Positions 24,935 through 34,459 of a stretch of DNA of 64,000 nucleotides are shown here, one piece after another. Below the pieces are notes generated by a model. That model searched no databases, was not told the origin of the DNA, and worked only from the letters and a program-made list of their open reading frames with translations. Location of the stretch: positions 62,001-126,000 of the forward strand of contig CAJFTO010000001.1 of the NCBI GenBank assembly GCA_904419955.1, in the 5' to 3' direction. The stretch comes from Candidatus Roslinia caecavium. Lineage in GTDB: Bacteria > Bacillota > Clostridia > Monoglobales > Monoglobaceae. Positions within the stretch are counted from its first letter, which is position 1. Each line of letters begins with the position of its first letter. The position numbers and the translations under genes are program-made.

Positions 24935-27157
24935 TTAGGCGGCCCGCCTATTTAACTTCTTTTTCAAATACTCGATCGCATCTATATCGAATTTCTTTTT
25001 AAGAACGGCGTACGCTATTGCCGCGAATATCGTGAGCAGGGATATCATATCTCCAAACGTATACGCCGCGCAGCCGAATTTTACCGTTATATTATCTCCG
25101 GTCTCGCCGTCTATCCCTATCCTGACGACGCCGTTATCTCCCGCGGATACGTCGAGTTTATTCCCATTATCGTCTCTTGCGGTATAGCCCGGATAGTAGT
25201 AGAGCGGAACCTCTATATAACCGCCGTTCTTCTGTCCGGATACGCTGAATTCTATCCTATCGCCGTCCTTTCTATGCCCGGTAATATCTATCGAACCGTC
25301 GGACGTCGTATATTTATCGAGAGTCAACCGCTCCGGATCGGTATCGACATCCAGATACTGATACTGATATTTTTCTATCGTGTCGTTCGTCAAAGATACG
25401 ACCTCGCCTTTTTCCGCGTACATAATGCTGTTTCGGCTGTACTCAGTCCCATACATGATAAAACTAAGCCCCAATACGACGCATAAGACGGCAAGCGCCA
25501 TTTTCTTATATTTATCGCAGTATTTCGCCAGAACGGCGCTCCCCGCCGCAGCGCTCAGCGCGGTCGAAATGCTGAGCAGCCGCCAAGGGAACTGAAGCGT
25601 ATTCTCAAAGAAACGCGCCGGAGCGAAGTTGTCTCTGAGATAATCCCAAGGAAACAGATACGTCGACATAAACAGCAGTATCAGCGTCATGATAAACATT
25701 TGCAAATTGAACTTATGATCTCCTATCCTGTCGCCGTTCCTTTTGTTCCGAATGAAATATACCGCGCAGGCTATCAAAGCTATAGTCGCCCCTACTCCCA
25801 TCGAAAGCGGGATCTCGTCCTGAAGTCCTCGGCTCAGCGACTGAGAAGCTCCTCTCCAATCGCTGAATACGTTAAACAATTGCAACGGTATCGCAGCTCC
25901 ATTTTGAAAGTTAGCTGTCTCGTCCGCCGCCTTTATCACCAAGTCCATGCTGAAATATCCGGAGATAAACGGTATAATATACCATAGGCAGAGCGCCAGC
26001 GCAAAAATCCCCGCTTTTACAAGTCCGAATATCCTACCGTCCTTACACAGGCTCTTTATATTTATCAACAGCATAACGACGATAAGGAGCGCCGATATGA
26101 ACGTTCCTATTATATGCGACTGGAACATAAAAACGCAGGCCAGCGCCAATATATACCACTTATTTTTATCCCCGAACAGGATATGGTATACCCCGAGTAT
26201 GATCATCGGGAAGAATATCATAGACAGCGCCTCGCCGAGCGCGCCTCTTCCGTATAAGTTTATCGCTCTCCAAACGCCGAGCGTATAGATCGCCGCGCCT
26301 ATCAGCCCCGCGAATTTAGATTTGGACACGCCCTTGACCGAATAATACGCTATGAAAGCGGTCGCGATATTCGCCGCTACAAGAAGCGTTTTATACGCCG
26401 TAACCTGAGAAATTCCGATAAGTCTCAGCAACGCCGGAACGTACAAAAACAGCTCGGGATAGAACATCGAAACCCCGTAACCATAACCGTTTAGGTCGTT
26501 TCCGTAGAGTCTTACGGGAAACTGTCCGCTCTGGAGTCCGTCTGCAATACCGTCTATCCTAAACAAATGAAACAACAGATCATGTCCGTATTGCAGATAA
26601 AACGTATATAGCGGATACGACGAAAACAAGCCCAGCGCGATCAAAAACAAATGTATATTCGCGTCGGAGTCGTCTCCTTTTCCGAGAAATTTTATATACA
26701 GCAGATACGCGAGCCCCAAAAAGACCAGCGCCGCCAGGAAATACTTATCGTTGAATATCTCGCCGTCCGACGCAACCATGATCTTCGTCGCAACGGCGTC
26801 GCCGTCCGTCTTTACTATGAGTTCGGTCTCGGTCTTGTCGAGCGAGATCTTTCCGGTATCTCCGGCGTTTCCGGAATAGAATACCTCTCCCGCCTTATTC
26901 TCTATCCGCGTCTCGTAATCCGAACCCGCTCCGCTTGAATATGAAAAACTTATATTATAATCTCCCGCGGGCAGTGAAATTCCCGGAGTATATATACTAA
27001 AACCAGATTCCTCGCCCGTTTTTTCAAGCTCGAATTCGAGCCTATCGGAGGAGTAATTATTCATAAGCAGGAATATTATCAAAACGATTCCGATCAGGAA
27101 ATATAATCCTCCCGTTATCTTCTCTCTCCTGTTCATACTTTTTATGTTATCTAACAT
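24935..27157 (-). CDS. Large membrane protein, PTPS-related / YfhO-like (paralog 1)
   Basis: A 740-residue protein with an N-terminal helix, an extracytoplasmic beta-rich domain (about 30-130), about a dozen membrane segments, a C-terminal extracytoplasmic domain and a final helix with a Lys-rich tail. The block HDLLFHLFRIDGIADGLQSG and GYGYGVSMFYPELFLYVPA is typical of the 6-pyruvoyl-tetrahydropterin-synthase-related membrane family, thought to be GT-C glycosyltransferases despite the name. The frame is open to 27220, but TTTGGAGGACAGT directly before the ATG at 27157 fixes the start. The last 100 residues are almost identical to those of the next gene, while the rest is clearly diverged. 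Confidence 0.82.
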   Translation of the reverse strand: MLDNIKSMNRREKITGGLYFLIGIVLIIFLLMNNYSSDRLEFELEKTGEESGFSIYTPGISLPAGDYNISFSYSSGAGSDYETRIENKAGEVFYSGNAGDTGKISLDKTETELIVKTDGDAVATKIMVASDGEIFNDKYFLAALVFLGLAYLLYIKFLGKGDDSDANIHLFLIALGLFSSYPLYTFYLQYGHDLLFHLFRIDGIADGLQSGQFPVRLYGNDLNGYGYGVSMFYPELFLYVPALLRLIGISQVTAYKTLLVAANIATAFIAYYSVKGVSKSKFAGLIGAAIYTLGVWRAINLYGRGALGEALSMIFFPMIILGVYHILFGDKNKWYILALACVFMFQSHIIGTFISALLIVVMLLINIKSLCKDGRIFGLVKAGIFALALCLWYIIPFISGYFSMDLVIKAADETANFQNGAAIPLQLFNVFSDWRGASQSLSRGLQDEIPLSMGVGATIALIACAVYFIRNKRNGDRIGDHKFNLQMFIMTLILLFMSTYLFPWDYLRDNFAPARFFENTLQFPWRLLSISTALSAAAGSAVLAKYCDKYKKMALAVLCVVLGLSFIMYGTEYSRNSIMYAEKGEVVSLTNDTIEKYQYQYLDVDTDPERLTLDKYTTSDGSIDITGHRKDGDRIEFSVSGQKNGGYIEVPLYYYPGYTARDDNGNKLDVSAGDNGVVRIGIDGETGDNITVKFGCAAYTFGDMISLLTIFAAIAYAVLKKKFDIDAIEYLKKKLNRRAA
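24954..25270. repeat. Near-identical 317-bp segment, copy 1
   Basis: Matches 27348-27664 with six mismatches and no gap by direct comparison. It encodes the C-terminal extracytoplasmic domain and last helix of both PTPS-related paralogs. Confidence 0.95.
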
Positions 27158-27319
27158 ACTGTCCTCCAAACACGGATCTCTTATAAATTTATCATTCTTT
27201 GCCGAATCTTGGTCATTCACCGCCCGCTCAAGACGCGTATACTCCTATATCCGCCGTGCTACTACGATCAAAACAATACGTTTATAAGCCGTGACGGCGC
27301 GAGCGATCATTTTTTCAAA

Positions 27320-29566
27320 TCAATCGCCCTCAGATATCTTCTTAACAAACTTCTTTTTCAAATACTCGATCGCATCTATATCGAATTTCTTTTTAAGAAC
27401 GGCGTACGCTATTGCCGCGAGTATCGTGAGCAGGGATATCATATCTCCAAACGTATACGCCGCGCAGCCGAATTTTACCGTTATACTATCTCCGGTCTCG
27501 CCGTCTATCCCTATCCTGACGACGCCGTTGTCTCCCGCGGATACGTCGAGTTTATTCCCGTTATCGTCTCTTGCGGTATATCCCGGATAGTAGTAGAGCG
27601 GAACCTCTATATAACCGCCGTTCTTCTGTCCGGATACGCTGAGTTCTATCCTATCGCCGTCCTTGCTCAACTCTTCTACTTCTATAGAATTATCCGAGGT
27701 CGCGTATTCGCCGGCTTTTAAAGCGTCAGGGTCGGCGTCGTCTGTAAGGTATTGCCAAGCGAATCTCTCCATAGCGTCGTCCGCGGAGGTCGCAACTATG
27801 CCTTTTTGAGCGTATATCGAAGCGTTTCGCGTATACTCCGTCGCGTACAGCACAAAACTCAATCCAAGCGTTATGCAAAGCGCGGCGATAGTCAGTTTCT
27901 TATGCTTATAACAATACTTCGCGATCAGCATAGCGCCAGTCAGCGAAATTATCGCGGTAATGATACTGAGCAATCTCCACGGAAACTGAAGCGTGTTTTC
28001 AAAGAAATATAATATCCTGCTTGAATCTCTCAGATAGTCCCACGGGAAGAGACTGGTCGTCATAAATATGCAAACCAGCGTAAATATGAACATCTGCAAG
28101 TTGAATCTATGGTCGGATATCCTGTCTTCCTCTTTCTTGTTCCGGATAAAGTAAACTATGCAGATAACCAACGCTATGCTTACGCCCACGCCGAGCGAGA
28201 GCGGCATATCCGGATTTATTCCAAAACTCAGCACCTGAGAAATACCGCTCCAGTCGTTGAATATATTAAACAACTGCGCCGGAATGATCGCTCCATTCTG
28301 GAAATTACTCGCCGAGTTTGTCGCGTTGATCGCAAGATCCATACTAAAATATCCCGAAACAAATGGAATGAGGTACCATAAATTGAGTAATACTATCAGC
28401 GCCCCGGCTTTGATAAGCCCAAATATCCGTCGTTCGCTAAACAGCTTCTTAACGTTGACAAGAAGCATTATCAGAATAAACAGCGCGGATATAAATGTTC
28501 CTATTATATGCGACTGGAACATAAACGTGCAGGCCAAAGCGAACGCATACCACTTATTTTTATCGCCAAATAAAATATTGTATACTCCCAGTATAATAAG
28601 AGGGAAGAATACCATCGACAGCGCTTCGCCGAGCGCGGCTCTGTCGTAGAAGTTTATCAACCTCCAAGTGGAAGTCGTATATATCGCCGCGCCTATCAGA
28701 CCGGTAAACTTCGATCTCGAGATCTCTTTGACAGAGTAATACGCTATAAAAGCCGTCGCAATATTCGCCGCTATAAGCAAAGTCTTATAAGCCGTTATCT
28801 GGGAGATCCCAATAAGCCTCAAGACCGCCGGGAAATACAGAAACAGCTCCGGATAGAACAAAGATACGCCGTAGCCGTAACCGTTCAGCATATCGGGATA
28901 CAATCTTACGGGGAACTGCCCCGACTGCAGACCGCTTACTATACCGTCTATTCTACATAAATGAAAAGCCAAATCGTCTCCTTCCTGCAGATAGAACGTA
29001 AACAGCGGATAGGATACAAACAAGCCCATCGCTATCAAAAACAAATGTATCAGCGACTCTTCTTCCGATTTTTTTACGAACTTCACATAGAGCAAATAAA
29101 GTATGCCTAAAAACAGCAAAAACGCGAGGAAAAACTTATCGGCGTATATAGCGCCGTCCGCTTCAACCCTCAACTCTTTTACGGCGGCGTTTGAATCGCT
29201 CGAGGCAGTCTTTACGACCAGCTCGGTAACGGTTTTATCAAGCGTCATCTCTCCGCTCGAGTCGCTCATACTGCCTACGTAGTATACCTCTCCCGCTCTG
29301 TCCTCAATACTGATCTCGCCGCCGTTACGCGTTCCGGAATATGAGAAATTGAGCCGGTACTCGCCGGACGGCAGAGAAAACGCCTGCGAATATATATAAC
29401 CTCCGTCTTCCTGCCGGGCCTCGCCCAGCTCGAAACTGAAGCTGTTGTTTGCATAGTCGTTCATAAGCAAAAACGCAAGCATGATTATCCCAATTATAAG
29501 ATAGAGCGCGCTCCGCCTCTTTGAACTTTTATCCATCGATCTTATTTGTTTTATCAGCGTAATCAT
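27320..29566 (-). CDS. Large membrane protein, PTPS-related / YfhO-like (paralog 2)
   Basis: A 748-residue paralog of the following gene with the same plan: N-terminal helix, beta-rich outer domain, the block DDLAFHLCRIDGIVSGLQSG and GYGYGVSLFYPELFLYFPA, many membrane helices, a C-terminal outer domain and a final helix. The start at 29566 is kept because its N-terminus aligns with that of paralog 1 (IKQIRSM versus DNIKSM), although GGGGG lies very close to the ATG; a later ATG at 29536 is possible. It overlaps the end of the upstream GT2 gene by about 38 bases. A GtrB-type GT2 next to a multi-span GT-C candidate is the classic flip-and-transfer arrangement. Confidence 0.82.
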   Translation of the reverse strand: MITLIKQIRSMDKSSKRRSALYLIIGIIMLAFLLMNDYANNSFSFELGEARQEDGGYIYSQAFSLPSGEYRLNFSYSGTRNGGEISIEDRAGEVYYVGSMSDSSGEMTLDKTVTELVVKTASSDSNAAVKELRVEADGAIYADKFFLAFLLFLGILYLLYVKFVKKSEEESLIHLFLIAMGLFVSYPLFTFYLQEGDDLAFHLCRIDGIVSGLQSGQFPVRLYPDMLNGYGYGVSLFYPELFLYFPAVLRLIGISQITAYKTLLIAANIATAFIAYYSVKEISRSKFTGLIGAAIYTTSTWRLINFYDRAALGEALSMVFFPLIILGVYNILFGDKNKWYAFALACTFMFQSHIIGTFISALFILIMLLVNVKKLFSERRIFGLIKAGALIVLLNLWYLIPFVSGYFSMDLAINATNSASNFQNGAIIPAQLFNIFNDWSGISQVLSFGINPDMPLSLGVGVSIALVICIVYFIRNKKEEDRISDHRFNLQMFIFTLVCIFMTTSLFPWDYLRDSSRILYFFENTLQFPWRLLSIITAIISLTGAMLIAKYCYKHKKLTIAALCITLGLSFVLYATEYTRNASIYAQKGIVATSADDAMERFAWQYLTDDADPDALKAGEYATSDNSIEVEELSKDGDRIELSVSGQKNGGYIEVPLYYYPGYTARDDNGNKLDVSAGDNGVVRIGIDGETGDSITVKFGCAAYTFGDMISLLTILAAIAYAVLKKKFDIDAIEYLKKKFVKKISEGD
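27348..27664. repeat. Near-identical 317-bp segment, copy 2
   Basis: Partner of 24954-25270. Identity stops abruptly at both ends, which suggests gene conversion. Confidence 0.95.
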
Positions 29567-30509
29567 CCCCCGACTTCTTATCTATATTCGTATCCTTAAC
29601 AATATATATAGGCCGGCGCTTGACCTCGATATACGTCTTAGCGAGGTATTGCCCCAAAATGCCCATACATAAAAGCTGCAGCCCTCCGACCAGCAATATT
29701 ACGCAGATCATCGACGACCAGCCGTAGGCGCTTCCGCCCCAGATCAACTGTCTTATTATTATCCATATTATCCCTATTATCGAAACGATAAACAGCAGTA
29801 TCCCCATAAGCGAAGATATCGCGAGCGGCGCCGTCGAAAAACCGACGATCCCGTCGATCGAATACTTAAACAGTTTCCAGAACGACCACTTGGTCTCCCC
29901 GGCGCTCCTCTCTATATTTTCATACTCGAGCCATTTTGTATCGAATCCGACCCATGAGAACAGTCCCTTTGAAAAACGGTTACATTCGCACATGGATAGT
30001 ATACTGTCCGTCATCTGCCGGGTCATCATCCTAAAATCCCGCGCTCCGTCTACGATCTCGGTCTGGGATATTTTATTTATAATCTTATAGAAACACCTGG
30101 CAAAAAACGAGCGTATCTTCGCCTCTCCGGCTCTCGTTACCCGCCTCGAGGCCACGCAGTCGTACCCGTTTTCCTCTATTTCCTCCAGCATCTTAGGTAT
30201 GAGCGCCGGCGGGTCCTGAAGGTCTACGTCCATTATAACCACGTAATCTCCGTCCGAATACTCCATCCCGGCGTACATCGCGCTCTCTTTACCGAAGTTT
30301 CTCGAAAAGGATATATATTTTACCTTCTCATCCTTTTCGGACATATCCTTGATCATCTCAAGAGTCCTGTCCTTCGAGCCGTCGTTTACGAATATATACT
30401 CAAATTCGGCCTCGGGCGTCGCCGCCGCCGCCTTTTTTATCTCGTCGTAGAATATTCCAAGCGCCGCCTCTTCATTATAGCACGGAACTATTATGGATAT
30501 CTTCTTCAT
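29529..30509 (-). CDS. GT2 glycosyltransferase, GtrB/ArnC-like
   Basis: A 326-residue membrane-anchored glycosyltransferase. The N-terminal IIVPCYNEEAALGIFYDEI, FVNDGSKDRT, the metal site MDVDLQDPP and the family-typical SRNFGKESA are present, followed by SAGETKWSFWKLFKYSIDG and two C-terminal helices (about 230-290). GtrB-type enzymes make polyprenyl-phosphate-glucose or a similar donor at the inner face of the membrane. A GAGGAG ribosome site precedes the ATG. It sits between the 635-residue and 748-residue membrane proteins, and its end overlaps the next gene, so they are translated as a unit. Confidence 0.92.
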   Translation of the reverse strand: MKKISIIVPCYNEEAALGIFYDEIKKAAAATPEAEFEYIFVNDGSKDRTLEMIKDMSEKDEKVKYISFSRNFGKESAMYAGMEYSDGDYVVIMDVDLQDPPALIPKMLEEIEENGYDCVASRRVTRAGEAKIRSFFARCFYKIINKISQTEIVDGARDFRMMTRQMTDSILSMCECNRFSKGLFSWVGFDTKWLEYENIERSAGETKWSFWKLFKYSIDGIVGFSTAPLAISSLMGILLFIVSIIGIIWIIIRQLIWGGSAYGWSSMICVILLVGGLQLLCMGILGQYLAKTYIEVKRRPIYIVKDTNIDKKSGDDYADKTNKIDG

Positions 30510-30551
30510 TAGAAACTCCTCAAATCCTTTTCCCTTTTAAACTCTGTTATA

Positions 30552-32459
30552 TCAGTTAACCCTGTAAAGTCTGAATCCATTGTCGTTATATATCTCTTCA
30601 AATCCGTCTATAGCCGAACTGTTTACGTCAAAGTTGCTCAGCTCGTCGTTTGACAATACGATATACTCTATACTGTTTTCCTCGGCGATCCGTCTCGCCT
30701 CGTCCGTACTCGAGGCCGAATACAGATCCTCCAGTATCTCCTTGCGCTCGGACGCCACTGCTGAATAGCCGTGCGAACCCATCCACAGATCGCCGCCGTA
30801 GAACATCTGTCTTCCGGCCAATACCGCCGTAGGATTCAAGTGCCCGTAATATGCGGCGAACGTGCCGTCGCTGTCGGTATTTTCCTTAACGAACTCGGCG
30901 TATTCGATATCCGCGTCCGAGAACGTCTGATACATATATCCCGAATGATACTCGCGGCCAATGGTCAGGGCTCCCGAAAGCGTTCCCGCAACTATCACGA
31001 GCGCCGCGAGGAAATACCTGCCCTTTACCCCTTTAAGCTTATCGAAAATCGTAAACAGGTAATCGCTTATAAAGATGAGTATCAGCATATACGCAACAAA
31101 GAATAACTTGTTGTTATCGTAGGCGTTAGGCTGGAACAGTATCAGTTCAGCGATTGCGAATATCAATATTCCGCCGACAAGCAAAACCTTATGTTCCTTC
31201 TTGGCCGCAAGAAATGCGGGAACCGCGAACAGCGCCGCTATGCCCCAGTTCTTAAGCCAGAACCACAGATACGGATCGTCATTGTTCACCCAGTTAAACT
31301 GGAACTTGACGAACCCCTCGCTCCCCGCCTGACCGAACGTCCAGATCAGCAGCTGCGGGACAGCCATAACTACCGCTATGCCGCCGTATATCAGCCAGTT
31401 CTTAACCTCGGCCTTTTTATCCTCGGCCTTGATCATATACCATACGAACATAACCGCCGATATTATTCCAAGACACATAAAGGAATGGGTGTGTATCATC
31501 GGCATACAGCCCGCTACAAGGCCCAGCAGCACGTACCTGCCGGTCTTTTTGCTCTCGATCGCGTCCAAAAGCGCCCAGAGCGCGAACATCAGATAAGTCC
31601 AGCCGGCCATCGTCGTTCTCTGCGGAACTATCATATCGCAGATAGCGTTCGCCCAGCGGATATTCTCTTCGTTATAGTTTGTCGGGGTATGATAATAATC
31701 GGTAAATATACGCGTAAACGCGGTCGGATCGGCCTTCGCGCCCTCAAAGAAGTACGAAAATCCAAAACCGCCGCCTATGAAAAACAGGACCGTCGCAAGA
31801 ACGGCTACCTTCCGCTTTCCGATAAGCTTATACGCGAGAAAATAAAATCCCATTGCGAGCAATATACACATCACATAGCTCGGAGCCAGTATAGCCGCCC
31901 TGAGTCCCGTCCCAAAAAGATAGAGACTTGACGAGAGCGTATCCACAAGGAACGGATAACAAAGCCTGTAGCCGTCTATAAGATTATGAGCGGGAGGGAA
32001 TACCCCGCGCTCAGCCACGCTTGTGATAATTCCCATATGCATGGCGAGATCGCCGTACGTAGACTGTCCCGAAGCCACGCCGCCGTCTATCGGGGCGAGT
32101 ATGTGATTCGTGAGCAAGACCCACATTATTATCGAAACAGGGAGAATGACGCACAGGAATACCAGATGCGTCATAGGCGGATTTTCTTCCCGCCTAAAAA
32201 GCCGTTTATATTCGGACACAGTGTGTTTTTTCCAAATAAATACTCCTACATAAACTCCTGCGAACGCTACGAGGAGTATTATATGCGCAAGTATGCTAAA
32301 ACCAAATAAAAACGCGAAGGGTATTATTCCCCACATCAAAACGAGGGTCCCTATCAAACCGCCGACCCATGCTCTGAAATAAATTCCCTTTTCCTTGTAC
32401 AGTAAATCAGCCGTTAAAAATCCCAAAATAATAAATATTGCGTAAACAACTATGCCCAA
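30552..32459 (-). CDS. Large polytopic membrane protein of the glycan cluster
   Basis: A 635-residue protein with about fourteen membrane segments and a C-terminal soluble domain of about 130 residues ending IYNDNGFRLYRVN. An outer loop contains GGVASGQSTYGDLAMHMGII and a following RLCYPFLVDTLS, with the acidic first-loop character of GT-C enzymes. The C-terminal part resembles the outer domains of oligosaccharyl-type membrane proteins, but I cannot assign a family firmly. The start is TTG with AAGGAGAGG upstream. It is the first membrane protein of the run, after a hairpin that may separate it from paaK. Confidence 0.7.
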   Translation of the reverse strand: MGIVVYAIFIILGFLTADLLYKEKGIYFRAWVGGLIGTLVLMWGIIPFAFLFGFSILAHIILLVAFAGVYVGVFIWKKHTVSEYKRLFRREENPPMTHLVFLCVILPVSIIMWVLLTNHILAPIDGGVASGQSTYGDLAMHMGIITSVAERGVFPPAHNLIDGYRLCYPFLVDTLSSSLYLFGTGLRAAILAPSYVMCILLAMGFYFLAYKLIGKRKVAVLATVLFFIGGGFGFSYFFEGAKADPTAFTRIFTDYYHTPTNYNEENIRWANAICDMIVPQRTTMAGWTYLMFALWALLDAIESKKTGRYVLLGLVAGCMPMIHTHSFMCLGIISAVMFVWYMIKAEDKKAEVKNWLIYGGIAVVMAVPQLLIWTFGQAGSEGFVKFQFNWVNNDDPYLWFWLKNWGIAALFAVPAFLAAKKEHKVLLVGGILIFAIAELILFQPNAYDNNKLFFVAYMLILIFISDYLFTIFDKLKGVKGRYFLAALVIVAGTLSGALTIGREYHSGYMYQTFSDADIEYAEFVKENTDSDGTFAAYYGHLNPTAVLAGRQMFYGGDLWMGSHGYSAVASERKEILEDLYSASSTDEARRIAEENSIEYIVLSNDELSNFDVNSSAIDGFEEIYNDNGFRLYRVN

Positions 32460-32499
32460 AACAAACCTCTCCTTATTTGTTTTAAATTAGGAAACGGCG

Positions 32500-32521
32500 A
32501 AAAACCCGGCGGCGAACCGCC
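32500..32521 (-). terminator. Possible terminator between paaK and the glycan cluster
   Basis: On the minus strand GGCGG-TTCG-CCGCC followed by GGGTTTTT. An upstream CCGGCGG (32593-32521 gap) could pair with the same 3' arm as an alternative structure. The stem is only 5 bp, so termination may be partial. Confidence 0.5.
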
Positions 32522-32592
32522 CTAAGTTCAAGCTCCCGCCAGATCCGCCGGCCGTTTTTGCCGCGATATGTATCGCCGACCTCCTATCCAAA

Positions 32593-33897
32593 TCAATCCA
32601 AACGCCGTCTATCTATAACTCTTACCGCCTTGCCTTCGCTTCTCGCGATGCTCTTCGGCTCGACCAGTTTAACGTTAGCTCTGATCCCAAGCGCCGAAAG
32701 CAGATCGGCCGAGATGCGCTTAGCCAGCGCCTCAAGATCGCTTATCTGGTCGGTAAAAGCGTGAGACGCGACTTCGATCTGAACCTCGAGCGTATCTTTA
32801 TTATTGATACGATCGACTATGATCTGATAATGCGGAGCCACGCCTTTGGTGTTCATCAGCACGCCTTCTATCTGGGACGGGAATACGTTGACGCCTCTTA
32901 TTATCAGCATATCGTCGGATCTTCCCATAGGCTTGCTCATTCGCGCGAGCGTCCTGCCGCAGCGGCACATCCCCTTATTTAAAGTACAAATATCTCTTGT
33001 GCGGTATCTGATAAGCGGCATCGCCTCTTTTGTGATACAGGTAAACACCAGTTCGCCCATACTTCCGTCCGGAACTACCTCGCCGGTATCCGGGTCTATG
33101 ACCTCGGCGATAAAGTGATCTTCGTTTATATGCATTCCCGCCTGTTCCTGACATTCATATGAAACGCCAGGCCCGAGCACCTCGCTGAGCCCGTAAATAT
33201 CGTACGCATGTATTCCAAGCTTGTCCTCAAGCTCTCGGCGCATATTCTCCGTCCACGGCTCGGCTCCGAAAGCTCCGCCTTCAAGCTTTATATCGTCTTT
33301 TGTGTACCCCATATCTCTGAGCGTCTCGGAAAGCGAGAGCGCGTACGACGGCGTACAGGCCAAGAACGTGCTTCCGAAATCCTTCATTATTTGAATCTGG
33401 CGCTTAGAGTTACCGCTCGACATAGGCACGGCCATAGCGCCGATCTTTCTCGCTCCGTAATGCGCGCCGAACCCGCCGGTAAAAAGACCGAATCCGTAAG
33501 CTGTCTGTACGATAGAATCCTTAGTGACTCCCATAGCCGAAAGGGAACGCGCCGCGATCTCGGCCCAAAGCTCGACGTCGTTTTCGGTATAACTGCTCAC
33601 CTTCTGCTTGCCGGTCGTTCCGGAGGACGCGTGTATCTCGGTGACTTCTTCCCTCGGCACAGCCAGCAGACCGAACGGATAGTTATCCATCAGATCCTCT
33701 TTAGTCGTAAAAGGCAAAAGCGGCAGATCCTCAATAGAACGAATATCCTCAGGCTTAACGCCCGCCTCGTCCATTTTCTTGCGGTAAGGTTCCACATTCT
33801 CATATACGCGTTTGACTTGTTTTACCAAACGCTCGCCCTGCAACTTTTCAAGCTCGTCTCTCGACATTGTCTCATATTTTTGATTCCAAATCGCCAT
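32593..33897 (-). CDS. paaK: Phenylacetate-CoA ligase
   Basis: A 434-residue adenylate-forming enzyme that makes aryl-acetyl-CoA from phenylacetate (or indole- or hydroxyphenylacetate), ATP and CoA. Motifs are [12 protein letters not shown] (P-loop), [35 protein letters not shown] and a C-terminal domain with [18 protein letters not shown]. Length matches PaaK. In anaerobic Clostridia it usually acts with indolepyruvate:ferredoxin oxidoreductase in aromatic amino acid fermentation; that enzyme is not in the window. It lies upstream of the glycan cluster on the same strand, but a hairpin separates it and a functional link is not evident. Confidence 0.94.
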   Translation of the reverse strand: MAIWNQKYETMSRDELEKLQGERLVKQVKRVYENVEPYRKKMDEAGVKPEDIRSIEDLPLLPFTTKEDLMDNYPFGLLAVPREEVTEIHASSGTTGKQKVSSYTENDVELWAEIAARSLSAMGVTKDSIVQTAYGFGLFTGGFGAHYGARKIGAMAVPMSSGNSKRQIQIMKDFGSTFLACTPSYALSLSETLRDMGYTKDDIKLEGGAFGAEPWTENMRRELEDKLGIHAYDIYGLSEVLGPGVSYECQEQAGMHINEDHFIAEVIDPDTGEVVPDGSMGELVFTCITKEAMPLIRYRTRDICTLNKGMCRCGRTLARMSKPMGRSDDMLIIRGVNVFPSQIEGVLMNTKGVAPHYQIIVDRINNKDTLEVQIEVASHAFTDQISDLEALAKRISADLLSALGIRANVKLVEPKSIARSEGKAVRVIDRRRLD

Positions 33898-33990
33898 TTT
33901 TTCTTCTCTCCCATTAATTTATAGTCTTATATTTATACCGGTTTGCGCGCCGGAGTTTTTCGCTTAAACATACGCATAATTATCTGATTT

Positions 33991-34019
33991 ATTTTACCTT
34001 TTATTTTGATATTTGTCAA
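33991..34019 (-). promoter_or_regulatory. Promoter of paaK (and possibly the glycan cluster)
   Basis: On the minus strand consensus TTGACA (34019-34014), 17 bases, TAAAAT (33996-33991), about 95 bases upstream of the paaK start. The rest of 33898-34121 shows nothing else. Confidence 0.82.
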
Positions 34020-34121
34020 TAAATTTGAGTATTTAGACCGTTTTTTCAGTAAAATTTACAATCTAACAAAGTAAATATATTAGCCGTATAAATAAAAGCC
34101 GCAAAACAGAAAATCATAAAA

Positions 34122-34150
34122 AACAAAAAACCGACGCTGACGCGTCGGTT
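34122..34150 (-). terminator. Terminator of tRNA-Thr
   Basis: On the minus strand AACCGACGC-GTCA-GCGTCGGTT followed by TTTTTTG, a few bases after the tRNA. Confidence 0.9.
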
Positions 34151-34156
34151 TAAAAA

Positions 34157-34232
34157 TGGAGCCGGCAAAGGGACTCGAACCCGCGACCTGCTGATTACAA
34201 ATCAGCTGCTCTACCAACTGAGCTATGCCGGC
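34157..34232 (-). tRNA. tRNA-Thr (anticodon TGT)
   Basis: A full cloverleaf of 76 nt with encoded CCA. The acceptor stem is GCCGGCA/TGCCGGC, the anticodon stem GCTGA/TCAGC around TTTGTAA (anticodon TGT, reading ACA and others), and the T loop TTCGAGT. The T stem GCGGG/CCCTT has a C-T mismatch and a wobble, so it is weak. Confidence 0.97.
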
Positions 34233-34248
34233 TTACAACGACCTAAGT

Positions 34249-34277
34249 ATATTATCATATTTTTTTGAGCTTGTCAA
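34249..34277 (-). promoter_or_regulatory. Promoter of tRNA-Thr
   Basis: On the minus strand TTGACA (34277-34272), 17 bases, TAATAT (34254-34249). Confidence 0.85.
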
Positions 34278-34335
34278 CACCTTTTTAAATAATTTTTTCA
34301 AAAGCCAGGGCGCAAATCAGGGCTTGATAAAATAC

Positions 34336-34387
34336 AGCGCGCGACTTTCGCCGCGCGCTTTTGGGGGAAATGAAAATCAAACGATCA
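34336..34387. repeat. GC hairpin plus AATCAAAC motif, copy 1, and GH43 3' end structure
   Basis: GCGCGCG/CGCGCGC stem (34337-34343 with 34352-34358), then TTTTGGGGG and AATCAAACGATC. A similar unit lies at 39806-39853. The downstream ATCGTT on the same stretch can pair with AACGAT, giving a candidate GH43 terminator read on the minus strand. Confidence 0.55.
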
Positions 34388-34459
34388 TTTATTTTAATAT
34401 AATCGTTCGCCTAACTTGATTTTTACATCTCGGCCGCGTATCCACCGCCTATGTCCGGA

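Noticed and set aside
20403-33897. Capsule biosynthesis locus driven by paaK as a CapK homolog
   Set aside because: The ligase is a full PaaK with the C-terminal domain, separated from the membrane-protein genes by a hairpin, and no sugar-nucleotide, flippase or polymerase gene is present.
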